Source: Pseudomonas sp. R5-89-07
GTDB taxonomy: Bacteria > Pseudomonadota > Gammaproteobacteria > Pseudomonadales > Pseudomonadaceae
Reading direction: 5' to 3'
Length of the DNA: 64,000 nucleotides
Assembly: GCF_003851685.1 (NCBI RefSeq)
Contig: NZ_CP027727.1
Span: forward strand, 1,736,001 to 1,800,000
The notes beneath the pieces are model-generated. The model searched no databases. It was not told the DNA's origin and was given only the letters and a program-made list of their open reading frames with translations. A program made the translations under genes and the position numbers. This document shows, piece by piece, positions 46,067 through 54,829 of the stretch. Within the stretch, counting starts at the first letter, position 1; each line of letters starts with the position of its first letter.

Positions 46067-46086
46067 ACCTATAAGAAACGCTAGGT
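46067..46086 (+). promoter_or_regulatory. lux-box-like element upstream of pipA
   Basis: ACCTATAAGAAACGCTAGGT: 20 bp with the outer ACCTA...TAGGT dyad. It is 83 bp before the pipA start codon and lies between pipR and pipA. It shares the right half with the 45190 element. Confidence 0.65.
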
Positions 46087-46169
46087 TATGGACGCGCGGC
46101 ATCCTCGGTAGTGTTGACCTGATAAACGGCCACTACCTGCCAGGCCGATACAACACAAGGAATGTATGC

Positions 46170-47057
46170 ATGTGGCGTGAAATTGCCCCCGACCAGCAGT
46201 ACAACGTGCAAGTCGACGGCCATAACCTCGTGGTCTACAGCTTTGGCGAAGGCGATGAGGTGCTGCTGTGCCTCAACGGCGGCCCGGGCCTGCCGTGTGA
46301 TTACTTGCGCGACGCCCATGGCTGGCTCAAAGAACACAACCTGCGAGTGGTTGCATTCGACCAGCTTGGCACGGGCGCATCAGCCAGACCGGACGACGTT
46401 TCGCTGTGGGAAATCGGCCGTTATGTCGAAGAAGTCGAAACCGTCCGCCAGGCCCTGGGCCTGGGCCGCGTGCACCTGCTCGGGCATTCCTGGGGCGGTT
46501 GGCTGGGCATCGAGTACGCCGTTCATTACCCCGACCACCTGAAAAGCCTGATCCTGGAAAACACGGTGGGCGATATTCCTCACCTGTCCCAGGAACTTGA
46601 GCGCCTGCGCGGCGCCCTCGGCAGCGAAACCGTGGCCATGATGCAGCGTCATGAAGCCATGGGCACCCTCGACCACCCGCAGTATCAAGCCGCCATCACC
46701 TTGCTCAACTACCGCCACGTTTGCCGCCTGGATGAATGGCCGGAACCGGTCAAACGCTCCCTCGGCGACTGGAACATGGGGCCCTACGAGACCATGCAGG
46801 GCCCCAACGAATTCCTGTATGTCGGCAACCTCAAGGACTGGAACCGCATCCCCGAAATGGCCTGTTTCAGCATGCCGATGCTGATCACCACCGGCCAGCA
46901 CGACGAACTCACGCCGGCCTGCGCCATGCGCATGAAGATGGCGGCCCGGCACGCCGAATTGCACGTATTTCCCAACAGCAGCCATATGCCGTTCTACGAA
47001 GAACCCCAGGCGTATTTCCCGGTGCTGCTGGATTTTCTCGCCCGTCACCGAGGCTGA
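46170..47057 (+). CDS. pipA: Proline iminopeptidase PipA-type hydrolase
   Basis: A 295-residue alpha/beta hydrolase from MWREIAPDQQYNV; AAGGAA precedes this ATG, and the longer frame upstream overlaps the pipR start. Motifs: LNGGPGLPCDY (the usual His of HGGPG is Asn here), nucleophile GHSWGG, Asp in TGQHDELTP, His in NSSHMPFYEE. It is divergent from pipR, preceded by a lux-box-like site. The transporter genes start 3 bp downstream, so hydrolase and importer form one operon. Confidence 0.87.
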   Translation: MWREIAPDQQYNVQVDGHNLVVYSFGEGDEVLLCLNGGPGLPCDYLRDAHGWLKEHNLRVVAFDQLGTGASARPDDVSLWEIGRYVEEVETVRQALGLGRVHLLGHSWGGWLGIEYAVHYPDHLKSLILENTVGDIPHLSQELERLRGALGSETVAMMQRHEAMGTLDHPQYQAAITLLNYRHVCRLDEWPEPVKRSLGDWNMGPYETMQGPNEFLYVGNLKDWNRIPEMACFSMPMLITTGQHDELTPACAMRMKMAARHAELHVFPNSSHMPFYEEPQAYFPVLLDFLARHRG

Positions 47058-47060
47058 TGG

Positions 47061-48008
47061 ATGAACCTGGCGCGCTACCGTTTTGTGCTGTCCCGGCCCC
47101 TGCAATTGTTGCCGGTGCTGCTGGGCATCAGTTTGATCACCTTCGTGCTGGTGCGCTCGATCCCGGGGGATCCGGCGCGTGCGCTGCTGGGCTCGCGCAG
47201 TACGCCGGACGCGTTGCTGAAAATCCGCGCCCAGTACGGCCTCGATGAGCCATTGTGGCTGCAGTACTTCTACTTTCTGAAAAACCTGCTCAAGGGCGAC
47301 CTCGGCCAATCGCTGTTGTACAAGGTCGACGCCCTCAAGTTGATCGTCACCCGTATCGAGCCGACCTTGGTGCTGGTGCTCGGCAGCGTGGTGCTGGCGC
47401 TGCTGATCGCGGTGCCGCTGGCAACCCTGGCGGCGCGCAATAAAGGTGGCTGGACAGACAACCTGATCCGCGTCTTCACCACGGTCGGCCTGGGCATGCC
47501 GGCGTTCTGGCTGGGCCTGATGCTGATCCTGCTGCTGAGCGTGCAATGGGGCCTGTTTCCGGTGTCCGGCTATGGTCGCACCTGGCTGGACAAGGCCCAC
47601 CACATGGTGCTGCCGTGCCTGACCATTGCGCTGGCGCTGTCGGCGGTGCTGGTGCGTAACTTGCGCGCCAGCATGCTGGTGGAACTGCAGGCTGACCATG
47701 TTACCGCTGCACGGGCGCGGGGGCTGTCTGAAGCCGCGGTGTTCCGCCGGCATGTCATGCCCAACTCGCTGGTGCCGGCGGTCAACCTGCTGGCCGTGAA
47801 TATCGGCTGGCTGATCAGCGGCACGGTGGTCATCGAAAGCCTGTTCGCTATTCCCGGCATCGGCCAATTGCTGGTGCGCGGGATTTTTACCCGCGACTAC
47901 ATGGTGGTGCAGGGCGTGGCGATGGTGCTGGCCTGCGCGACGGTGGTGGTCAACTTCGTTGCCGATGTGGTGACGGTGGCCCTCGACCCACGGGTGAAGA
48001 TGCAATGA
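47061..48008 (+). CDS. Peptide ABC importer permease (DppB type)
   Basis: A 315-residue inner-membrane permease with six helices and the binding-protein-dependent coupling motif in ARARGLSEAAVFRRHVMPNS. The N terminus (LISFVLVRSIPGDPAR-like: ITFVLVRSIPGDPARALLG) is typical of DppB/OppB. It is three bp after pipA, with a 4-bp overlap (ATGA) into the next permease gene. Confidence 0.9.
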   Translation: MNLARYRFVLSRPLQLLPVLLGISLITFVLVRSIPGDPARALLGSRSTPDALLKIRAQYGLDEPLWLQYFYFLKNLLKGDLGQSLLYKVDALKLIVTRIEPTLVLVLGSVVLALLIAVPLATLAARNKGGWTDNLIRVFTTVGLGMPAFWLGLMLILLLSVQWGLFPVSGYGRTWLDKAHHMVLPCLTIALALSAVLVRNLRASMLVELQADHVTAARARGLSEAAVFRRHVMPNSLVPAVNLLAVNIGWLISGTVVIESLFAIPGIGQLLVRGIFTRDYMVVQGVAMVLACATVVVNFVADVVTVALDPRVKMQ

Positions 48009-48862
48009 ACCGTCGCCTGTTGATGAGCCCCTGGCGCTTGCGCCTGCGCTTCGGGTTTCGTAATGGTCGGCTGACCGCCGCGTGGGGCCTGCTGATACTG
48101 CTTGCGTGGTTGACCCTGGCGCTGTTCGCGCCGTGGATCGCGCCGTACGACCCGATTGCGCAGAACACCGACATGAGCCTGCTGGCCCCCGGTGCTGCAC
48201 ACCCGTTCGGCACGGACAACTACGGCCGCGACATTCTTTCGCGGGTGATCTGGGGCGCGCGCATCGACCTGCAACTGGCGATTGTCGGGGTGATCTTCCC
48301 GTTCATGATCGGCACCTTCATCGGCGCAGTGTCCGGCTATATCGGCGGGCGCTTCGACACGGTGTGCATGCGCGTGATCGATGTGGTCCTGGCGTTTCCA
48401 TTTTTGGTGCTGATGTTGGCGATCATGGCCATCCTTGGGCCTGGCTTGCAGAGCTTTTACATCGCCATGGCGCTGGTGGGCTGGGTGTCGTATGCGCGGT
48501 TGATCCGCTCGCAGATCCTGGTGCTCAAGGAAAGCGACTTTGCCCTGGCCGCCAAGAGCCTGGGGTTTGGTCATGGGCGCATTCTGTTCCGGCATTTACT
48601 GCCCAATGCGCTGTTTGGCTCGATTGTATTTTCCATGTCCGACGCGGTGCTGGTGCTGCTCAACGGTGCCGCCGTGAGCTACCTGGGCCTGGGCGTGCAA
48701 CCACCCACCGCCGAATGGGGAACGATGGTCGCCGAGGGCCAGGCCTTTATCACCACCGCCTGGTGGATTTGCACCTTCCCGGGGTTGGCCATCGTGACCC
48801 TGGCCATGGGCTTCAGCCTGCTGGCCGACGGTGTGGCCCAAGTGTTGGGGGATCGGGCATGA
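48005..48862 (+). CDS. Peptide ABC importer permease (DppC type)
   Basis: 285 residues with the DppC/OppC N-terminal domain (APWIAPYDPIAQNTDMSL then HPFGTDNYGRDILSRVIWGA) and the EAA loop AAKSLGFGHGRILFRHLLPN. It couples to the ATPases DppD/F. Overlaps on both sides by 4 bp. Confidence 0.9.
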   Translation: MNRRLLMSPWRLRLRFGFRNGRLTAAWGLLILLAWLTLALFAPWIAPYDPIAQNTDMSLLAPGAAHPFGTDNYGRDILSRVIWGARIDLQLAIVGVIFPFMIGTFIGAVSGYIGGRFDTVCMRVIDVVLAFPFLVLMLAIMAILGPGLQSFYIAMALVGWVSYARLIRSQILVLKESDFALAAKSLGFGHGRILFRHLLPNALFGSIVFSMSDAVLVLLNGAAVSYLGLGVQPPTAEWGTMVAEGQAFITTAWWICTFPGLAIVTLAMGFSLLADGVAQVLGDRA

Positions 48863-49815
48863 GCCTGCTGCAGGTGCGCGACCTCAGCGTGATCGCCCAT
48901 AACGCCGGGCGCGAGCTGAGCCTGGTCGACCGCGTGTCCTTTGACCTGGCCGAAGGCGAAATCCTGGGGTTGGTCGGCGAAAGCGGTTCGGGCAAGACCA
49001 TGGCCTGTCGCGGTCTGATGCGCCTGTTGCCTTCGCCCAGCCTGCGCGTGCAAGGCGGCGCGGTAGAGCTGGCCGGCCAGGACCTGTTGCGCCTGGATGA
49101 AGCCGGCATGCGCGCCGTTCGTGGCGGGCAATTGGGCATGATTTTCCAGAACCCCAGCAGCCACCTGGACCCCTTGATGCGTATCGGCGAGCAAATCGCC
49201 GAGGGTATCCGCCTGCATCAAGGCGCCTCGAAAAAAGACGCGCGCCGGCAGGCCATCGACGTGCTGCGCCAAGTGGGCATACCCGACCCGCAGACGCGGG
49301 TCGACAATTACCCCCATGAGTTTTCCGGCGGCATGCGCCAGCGCGCGATGATTGCGGTGGCGCTGGGGTGCAACCCGAAGGTGCTGATCGCTGACGAACC
49401 CACCACCGCCCTGGATGTGACGGTGCAGGCGCAAATCCTGCGGCTGTTGCTCGACCTTCGCGACCGGCGTGGCCTGGCGATCATCATGATCACCCACGAC
49501 CTCGGCGTGGTCGCGCAAAGCTGCGACTCCATCGCGGTGATGTATGCCGGGCGCCTGTGCGAACACGGCAGCAAATACGAACTGCTGGCCCATCCGCAGC
49601 ATCCGTACACCGCTGGGCTGATTGACTGTCAGCCGGCCCATAGCAGCGGCCATGCCTTGCTGCGCACGATCCCAGGCCAGCCACCGCTGCTCGACGCATT
49701 GCCTGACGGTTGCCGCTTCAACCCCCGCTGCCCGCAGGCCGGCGCCCTGTGTACCGAGCTGTTGCCCGAAGGCGCGCGGGTTGCCTGCCACTATCCCCTC
49801 GGAGGGCGCCCATGA
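48859..49815 (+). CDS. Peptide ABC importer ATPase (DppD type)
   Basis: 318 residues from ATG 48859, coupled to the permease. Walker A GESGSGKT, signature FSGGMRQR, Walker B VLIADEPTTALD. The C-terminal Cys cluster (CRFNPRCPQAGALC) is the oligopeptide-transporter motif, likely an Fe-S or zinc site. Confidence 0.9.
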   Translation: MSLLQVRDLSVIAHNAGRELSLVDRVSFDLAEGEILGLVGESGSGKTMACRGLMRLLPSPSLRVQGGAVELAGQDLLRLDEAGMRAVRGGQLGMIFQNPSSHLDPLMRIGEQIAEGIRLHQGASKKDARRQAIDVLRQVGIPDPQTRVDNYPHEFSGGMRQRAMIAVALGCNPKVLIADEPTTALDVTVQAQILRLLLDLRDRRGLAIIMITHDLGVVAQSCDSIAVMYAGRLCEHGSKYELLAHPQHPYTAGLIDCQPAHSSGHALLRTIPGQPPLLDALPDGCRFNPRCPQAGALCTELLPEGARVACHYPLGGRP

Positions 49816-50831
49816 GCCTGTTGCAGATCAAGGACCTGGAGGTGCGCTTCGCGGCGTCCGGCAGCGGCCTGTTCGGCTTGAACAAACAGTGGGTGAGGGC
49901 GGTGAACGGGGTTTCGCTGAACCTGGCGGCGGGGGAAACCCTTGGGCTGGTGGGCGAATCCGGCAGCGGTAAAAGCACGTTGGGCCGGGCGATTTTGCAC
50001 CTGAACCCGATCACCGCCGGGCAGGTGTTGTTTGACGGTATCGACATGGCGCAGGGCAGCGCCATTGATATCGCGCGATTGCGCCAGGAAACCGCGATGA
50101 TCTTCCAGGACCCGTATGCCGCCCTGAACCCGCGCCACACCGTCGGCGAAACCCTGGCCGAAGTGTTGCGCGTGCAGCGCAAGGTCGCGCCGCAGCACAT
50201 CCGCGCCCGTGTCGATGAACTGCTGGAGCTGGTTGGCCTGCGGCCTGAATTCGCCTCGCGCAAGCCGGGCTCCCTCAGCGGCGGCCAGTGCCAACGCGTG
50301 GGGATTGCCCGAGCGCTGGCGGTGGAGCCGCGCTTGATCATTGCCGACGAATGCGTGGCGGCGCTGGATGTGTCGATCCAGGGCCAGATCATCAACCTGC
50401 TGCTGCAACTGCAACAGCGGATGAACCTGGCGATCCTGTTTATCGCCCATGACCTGGCCATCGTGCGCCGCCTGTGCGACCGCGTGGCGGTGATGTACCT
50501 GGGGCGGATCGTCGAGGAAGGCCCGGTGGAAGCGGTGTTCACCGCACCGCGTCATCCGTATACGGCCGCATTGATCCAGGCGATTCCGCAGATTGACCCG
50601 CATCGTCCGTTACCTGCGCAGCCGCTGCCCGGCGAGCCGCCCAGCCCACTGAATTTGCCCAGCGGGTGCGCGTTTCACCCACGTTGCCAGTATGCCCAAG
50701 CCTTGTGTTCCGAGGTGTTGCCGCCCACCCATTCATTGCACGAGCATCGATACAGTTGCGTGCTTGAACAACCTTTGACCCTTCCTGCCCATCATGAACA
50801 AGGAGTTATGACATGCAATCGCGCCATTTGA
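49812..50831 (+). CDS. Peptide ABC importer ATPase (DppF type)
   Basis: 339 residues from ATG 49812. Walker A GESGSGKST, signature LSGGQCQR (Gln then Cys in place of Gln-Arg/Lys), Walker B LIIADECVAALD, where Cys replaces the usual Pro after Glu. The C-terminal motif CAFHPRCQYAQALC is as in DppF. It overlaps the end of the permease/ATPase series and the next gene by 19 bp. Confidence 0.88.
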   Translation: MSLLQIKDLEVRFAASGSGLFGLNKQWVRAVNGVSLNLAAGETLGLVGESGSGKSTLGRAILHLNPITAGQVLFDGIDMAQGSAIDIARLRQETAMIFQDPYAALNPRHTVGETLAEVLRVQRKVAPQHIRARVDELLELVGLRPEFASRKPGSLSGGQCQRVGIARALAVEPRLIIADECVAALDVSIQGQIINLLLQLQQRMNLAILFIAHDLAIVRRLCDRVAVMYLGRIVEEGPVEAVFTAPRHPYTAALIQAIPQIDPHRPLPAQPLPGEPPSPLNLPSGCAFHPRCQYAQALCSEVLPPTHSLHEHRYSCVLEQPLTLPAHHEQGVMTCNRAI

Positions 50832-52327
50832 AGTTGCTCGCCGCCGCCACGTTGACCGCGTGGTCCCTCACTGCCGGCCTGGCCCAGGCCGCCGGTGTGC
50901 TGACCATCGGCTGCCGAGAGGACAGCACCACCTTTGACCCGATCAAAAGCGCGCAGAACCGCGACACCTGGGTGTTCGCCAACGTCTACGACACCCTGGT
51001 GCGCGTGGACAACCTGGGCACCAAGATGGAACCGGGCCTGGCTGAGCGTTGGGACATCTCCAAGGACGGCCTGACCTACACCTTCAAACTGCGCGAGGCG
51101 AAATTTTCCGACGGTTCGCCGATCACCGCCAGCGATGCAGCGTTCAGCCTGTTGCGCATCCGCGATAACAAGGCGTCTCTGTGGAGTGACCCGTTCAGCC
51201 TGATCGACACCGCCAAGGCCGGCGATGCGAAGACGCTGGTGGTCACCCTGAAAACCCCGGCGGTAGCGTTTCTCTCGCAATTGGCGTCGCCAACGGTGTC
51301 GATCCTTTCGGAAAAAGCCATGACGACCATGGGCGAAGACGCCTACTCGGAAAACCCAGTGACGTCCGGTGCGTTCACCGTGGACGAATGGCGCAAGGGC
51401 GACCGCGTGATCCTGAAGAAGAACCCGAACTTCTGGCAGGCCAAGAACGTCAGCCTGGATGGTGTGGAATGGGTGTCGGTGACCGACGACAACACCCGCA
51501 TGCGTATGGTGCAGAACAATGAACTCGATACCGCGATCTTCGTACCTTTCTCCCGCGTCGAGGAGCTGAAGAAAGACCAGAACGTGGTGATCCATGCCGA
51601 CCCGTCCACCCGCGAAGATCACCTGCTGATCAACCACGCTCACGGCCTGCTGGCCAAGCCTGAGGTGCGCGAAGCGCTGGACATGGCCATCGACAAGCAA
51701 TCGTTGGTGAAGACCGCGACTTACGGTCAAGGCACCGTGGCTTATTCCTACATTCCAAAGGGCTCGCTCTACCACTACGCCAACAACCTGCAGCGCCCGT
51801 ATGACCCGACCGCCGCGAAAAAGCTGCTGGAGCAGGCCGGTGCCAAGGATTTGAAGCTCAACTATGTGGTCAACGCCGGCAATGAAGCCGACGAACAGAT
51901 CGCGGTGATCATCAAGGACCAACTGGCCAAGGTCGGCGTCACCGCCAACCTGCAAAAGGTCGACCCTACCCAGAGCTGGCAGATGCTGGTGGACGGTGAG
52001 TACGATATTTCAGTGATGTACTGGACCAACGACATCCTCGACCCGGACCAGAAGACCACCTTTGTGCTGGGCCATGACACCAACCAGAACTACATGACCC
52101 GCTACAAGAACGACAAGGTCAAGGCGCTGGTGGCGCAAGCCCGCATCGAGGCCGACCCGGCCAAGCGTGAGCAGATGTATGTGGAATTGCAGAAGCTGGC
52201 GAAACAGGACGTGAACTGGATCGATCTGTATTACAGCCCCTACATCAACATCTCACGCAAGAATGTCAGCAACTTCCTGCAGAACCCGTTGGGGCGCTTC
52301 ACCCTCGAGGAAGTGGTGAAGAACTAA
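50813..52327 (+). CDS. Peptide-binding protein of the importer (DppA/SBP type 5)
   Basis: A 504-residue periplasmic binding protein. The signal peptide ends AGLAQA|AGVL. The family start VLTIGCREDSTTFDPIKSAQ and the WDISKDGLTYTFKLRE block are clear. AAGGAG precedes the ATG, which lies inside the ATPase reading frame. It would deliver peptides, or in GM79 the plant-derived PipR inducer, to the transporter. Confidence 0.9.
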   Translation: MQSRHLKLLAAATLTAWSLTAGLAQAAGVLTIGCREDSTTFDPIKSAQNRDTWVFANVYDTLVRVDNLGTKMEPGLAERWDISKDGLTYTFKLREAKFSDGSPITASDAAFSLLRIRDNKASLWSDPFSLIDTAKAGDAKTLVVTLKTPAVAFLSQLASPTVSILSEKAMTTMGEDAYSENPVTSGAFTVDEWRKGDRVILKKNPNFWQAKNVSLDGVEWVSVTDDNTRMRMVQNNELDTAIFVPFSRVEELKKDQNVVIHADPSTREDHLLINHAHGLLAKPEVREALDMAIDKQSLVKTATYGQGTVAYSYIPKGSLYHYANNLQRPYDPTAAKKLLEQAGAKDLKLNYVVNAGNEADEQIAVIIKDQLAKVGVTANLQKVDPTQSWQMLVDGEYDISVMYWTNDILDPDQKTTFVLGHDTNQNYMTRYKNDKVKALVAQARIEADPAKREQMYVELQKLAKQDVNWIDLYYSPYINISRKNVSNFLQNPLGRFTLEEVVKN

Positions 52328-52353
52328 CTTTCGCAGAACGCTGCAATACCAAT

Positions 52354-52441
52354 GTGGGAGGGGGCTTGCCCCCGATCGCGGTGGGTCAGTCACAGATACA
52401 GTGACTGACACCCTGCCATCGGGGGCAAGCCCCCTCCCACA
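52354..52441. repeat. REPIN, GGGGGCTTGCCCCC class
   Basis: Paired half-sites at the end of the pipA-transporter operon, spacer gcggtgggtcag...ctgacaccctg, nearly the same as at 14575. Confidence 0.93.
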
Positions 52442-52464
52442 TTTTGTTCCACTTATGTCGGCGG

Positions 52465-53205
52465 TTACTGCGCGTCGAACGCCTGCCCATTAATGCCGGT
52501 ACTGTCCGGCCCCATCAGGTACAGGTACACCGGCATGATCTCTTCCGGTGCCGGCCGTTCCATCGGGTTTTCCCCTGGGTACGCCTGGGCCCGCATGCTG
52601 GTGCGGGTACCGCCCGGGTTGATGCTGTTGGCGCGCACTGCGGCCACATCCTCCAGCTCATCGGCCAGTGTTTGCATCAAGCCTTCGGTGGCGAACTTGG
52701 ACACCCCATAGGCGCCCCAATAGGCACGGCCCTTGCGCCCGACGCTGCTGGACGTGAACACCACCGACGCATCCTGGGACAGTTTGAGCAGCGGCAGCAA
52801 GGTGCTGGTCAGCATGAACATCGCGTTGACGTTGATGTGCATCACCCGCATGAAATTTTCGCCGGACAACTGTTCGATAGGCGTACGCGGGCCGATGATC
52901 GAGGCGTTGTGCAGCAGGCCGTCGAGGTGGCCGAATGCCTTTTCGATCATCGCCGCCAGCTCATCGTATTGATGGGGCAGGGCGGTCTCCAGGTTGAACG
53001 GGATGACTACCGGTTGCGGGTGGCCGGCGGCTTCGATTTCGTCATACACCTGGGCCAGGTTGGCTTCGGTCTTGCCCAGCAACAGCACGGTGGCGCCGTG
53101 GGCGGCGTAGGTTTTCGCCGCTGCCGCGCCGATCCCACGGCCAGCGCCTGTCACCAGGATGATGCGGCCTTTGAGCAGTTCTGGAGGTGCAGCGTAATCA
53201 AACAT
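52465..53205 (-). CDS. yciK: YciK-type short-chain dehydrogenase
   Basis: A 246-residue SDR from MFDYAAPPELLKGRIILVTG. NAD(P) motif TGAGRGIG, NAS (LLHNASI), catalytic Ser in TSSSVGRKGRAYWGAYGVSK with Tyr-x3-Lys. Substrate unknown. It lies in the conserved run yciK-mupP-ubiG. Confidence 0.92.
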   Translation of the reverse strand: MFDYAAPPELLKGRIILVTGAGRGIGAAAAKTYAAHGATVLLLGKTEANLAQVYDEIEAAGHPQPVVIPFNLETALPHQYDELAAMIEKAFGHLDGLLHNASIIGPRTPIEQLSGENFMRVMHINVNAMFMLTSTLLPLLKLSQDASVVFTSSSVGRKGRAYWGAYGVSKFATEGLMQTLADELEDVAAVRANSINPGGTRTSMRAQAYPGENPMERPAPEEIMPVYLYLMGPDSTGINGQAFDAQ

Positions 53206-53265
53206 AAATAGCCTCGACAAAATTCAACAGGTTCAGCACAGACTTCAGATCATCGCCGATCCCCT

Positions 53266-53354
53266 GTGGGAGAGGGCTTGCCCCCGATAGCGGTGTGTCA
53301 GCCAACCTATGCAGGAGCTGAACCACTGCAATCGGGGGCAAGCCCCCTCCCACA
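53266..53354. repeat. REPIN, GGGGGCTTGCCCCC class
   Basis: Pair of half-sites between mupP and yciK. The left arm has a mismatch (gagagggcttg). Confidence 0.9.
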
Positions 53355-53390
53355 TTTGGCTTTTCATCGGTCAGCGGGATCGGTGAGTCA

Positions 53391-54062
53391 TCAGCAACTG
53401 CACAGTGCGTTATCCAGTACCTTGCGCAGTTCCAGCGGATGATCCACCACCACATCCGCGCCCCAGTGACGGGGGTTGTCGTCCGGGTGAATGTAGCCGT
53501 AGGTCACCGCCGCCGTGCGCGTACCCGCATCGCGGCCGGACTCGATGTCACGCAGGTCATCGCCCACGAAAAGCACGCTGGCCGGGTCCAGGTCGAGCAG
53601 CTTGCACGCCAGGATCATCGGTTCCGGGTCCGGCTTGCTGTTTTTCACGTGGTCCGGGCAGATCAGCACGGCCGAGCGTTCGGCCAGGCCCAGGCGCTGC
53701 ATGATCGGCTCGGCAAAGCGCACCGGCTTGTTAGTGACCACGCCCCAGATCAGCTTGGCTTTCTCGATGTCTTCCAGCAGTTCGGCCATACCGTCGAACA
53801 GCTTGCTGTGAACCGCGCAGTCCTTGAGGTAGCGCTCGAGGAATTCCTGGCGCAATTCCTCAAAGCCTGGTGACTCCGGGTCCATCGAGAAGGTCACGGC
53901 GACCATCGCCCGCGCGCCACCGGAGATTTCGTCGCGAATGTGCTGCGGGTTGACCGGCGCCAGGCCGCGGTCGGCGCGCATGGCCTGGCAAATGGCGATA
54001 AAGTCTGGCGCGGTGTCCAGCAGGGTACCGTCCATGTCGAAGAGAACCGCTCGCAACTTCAC
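53391..54062 (-). CDS. mupP: N-acetylmuramic acid 6-phosphate phosphatase
   Basis: A 223-residue HAD phosphatase: motif [18 protein letters not shown], motif II VVTNKP, Lys in SKPDPEP, motif [20 protein letters not shown]. Annotated often as phosphoglycolate phosphatase, but in this position, between yciK and ubiG, it is MupP, which dephosphorylates MurNAc-6-P in cell-wall recycling and bypasses the fosfomycin target. It is 4 bp from ubiG. Confidence 0.88.
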   Translation of the reverse strand: MKLRAVLFDMDGTLLDTAPDFIAICQAMRADRGLAPVNPQHIRDEISGGARAMVAVTFSMDPESPGFEELRQEFLERYLKDCAVHSKLFDGMAELLEDIEKAKLIWGVVTNKPVRFAEPIMQRLGLAERSAVLICPDHVKNSKPDPEPMILACKLLDLDPASVLFVGDDLRDIESGRDAGTRTAAVTYGYIHPDDNPRHWGADVVVDHPLELRKVLDNALCSC

Positions 54063-54066
54063 AGGC

Positions 54067-54765
54067 TTACTCCTCGCGCAGGGTCTGGATCATGTAGTTG
54101 ACGTCAACATCGTTGGCCAGCTTGTAGTGCTTGGTCAGCGGGTTGTAGGTCAGGCCGATGATGTCTTTGACGGTGAGGCCGGCCTGACGGCTCCAGGCAC
54201 CCAGCTCGGACGGGCGGATGAATTTCTTGAAGTCATGGGTGCCACGCGGCAGCAGCTTCATAATGTATTCGGCGCCGATGATCGCGAACAGGTAAGCCTT
54301 GGGATTGCGGTTGATGGTGGAGAAAAACACCTGGCCGCCCGGCTTGACCATGCGAAAGCAGGCGCGGATCACCGAGGACGGGTCCGGTACGTGCTCGAGC
54401 ATTTCCAGGCAGGTGACCACGTCGAACTGCTCCGGCATCTCCTCGGCCAGGGCTTCGGCGGTGATCTGGCGGTATTCGACGCTCACGCCGGATTCCAGCT
54501 GATGCAGCTGGGCCACGGCCAGCGGCGCTTCGCCCATGTCGATGCCCATCACGGTGGCGCCGCGCAGGGCCATGGCTTCGCTGAGGATGCCGCCGCCGCA
54601 ACCCACATCCAGGACCTTTTTGCCGGCCAGGTTGACGCGTTCGTCAATCCAGTTCACCCGCAGCGGGTTGATGTCGTGCAGGGGCTTGAACTCGCTTTCA
54701 CGGTCCCACCAGCGATGGGCCAGGGCTTCGAATTTGGCGATTTCGGCGTGGTCGACGTTGCTCAT
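54067..54765 (-). CDS. ubiG: Ubiquinone biosynthesis O-methyltransferase
   Basis: A 232-residue SAM methyltransferase from [23 protein letters not shown]-binding motif [14 protein letters not shown], acidic D in VMGIDMG; the C-terminal [20 protein letters not shown] is UbiG-specific. It makes both O-methylation steps. It is cotranscribed with mupP. Confidence 0.94.
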   Translation of the reverse strand: MSNVDHAEIAKFEALAHRWWDRESEFKPLHDINPLRVNWIDERVNLAGKKVLDVGCGGGILSEAMALRGATVMGIDMGEAPLAVAQLHQLESGVSVEYRQITAEALAEEMPEQFDVVTCLEMLEHVPDPSSVIRACFRMVKPGGQVFFSTINRNPKAYLFAIIGAEYIMKLLPRGTHDFKKFIRPSELGAWSRQAGLTVKDIIGLTYNPLTKHYKLANDVDVNYMIQTLREE

Positions 54766-54829
54766 GGTGAATCCTCTGAATCTGATAAGTCGGTTTGTCG
54801 CGGCTGAACGCACCGGTTCAGCCGCGGCG

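Noticed and set aside
46380..48200. A 606-codon open frame antisense to pipA and the permease genes
   Set aside because: His/Gln/Arg-rich translation without domains; the plus-strand genes are certain.
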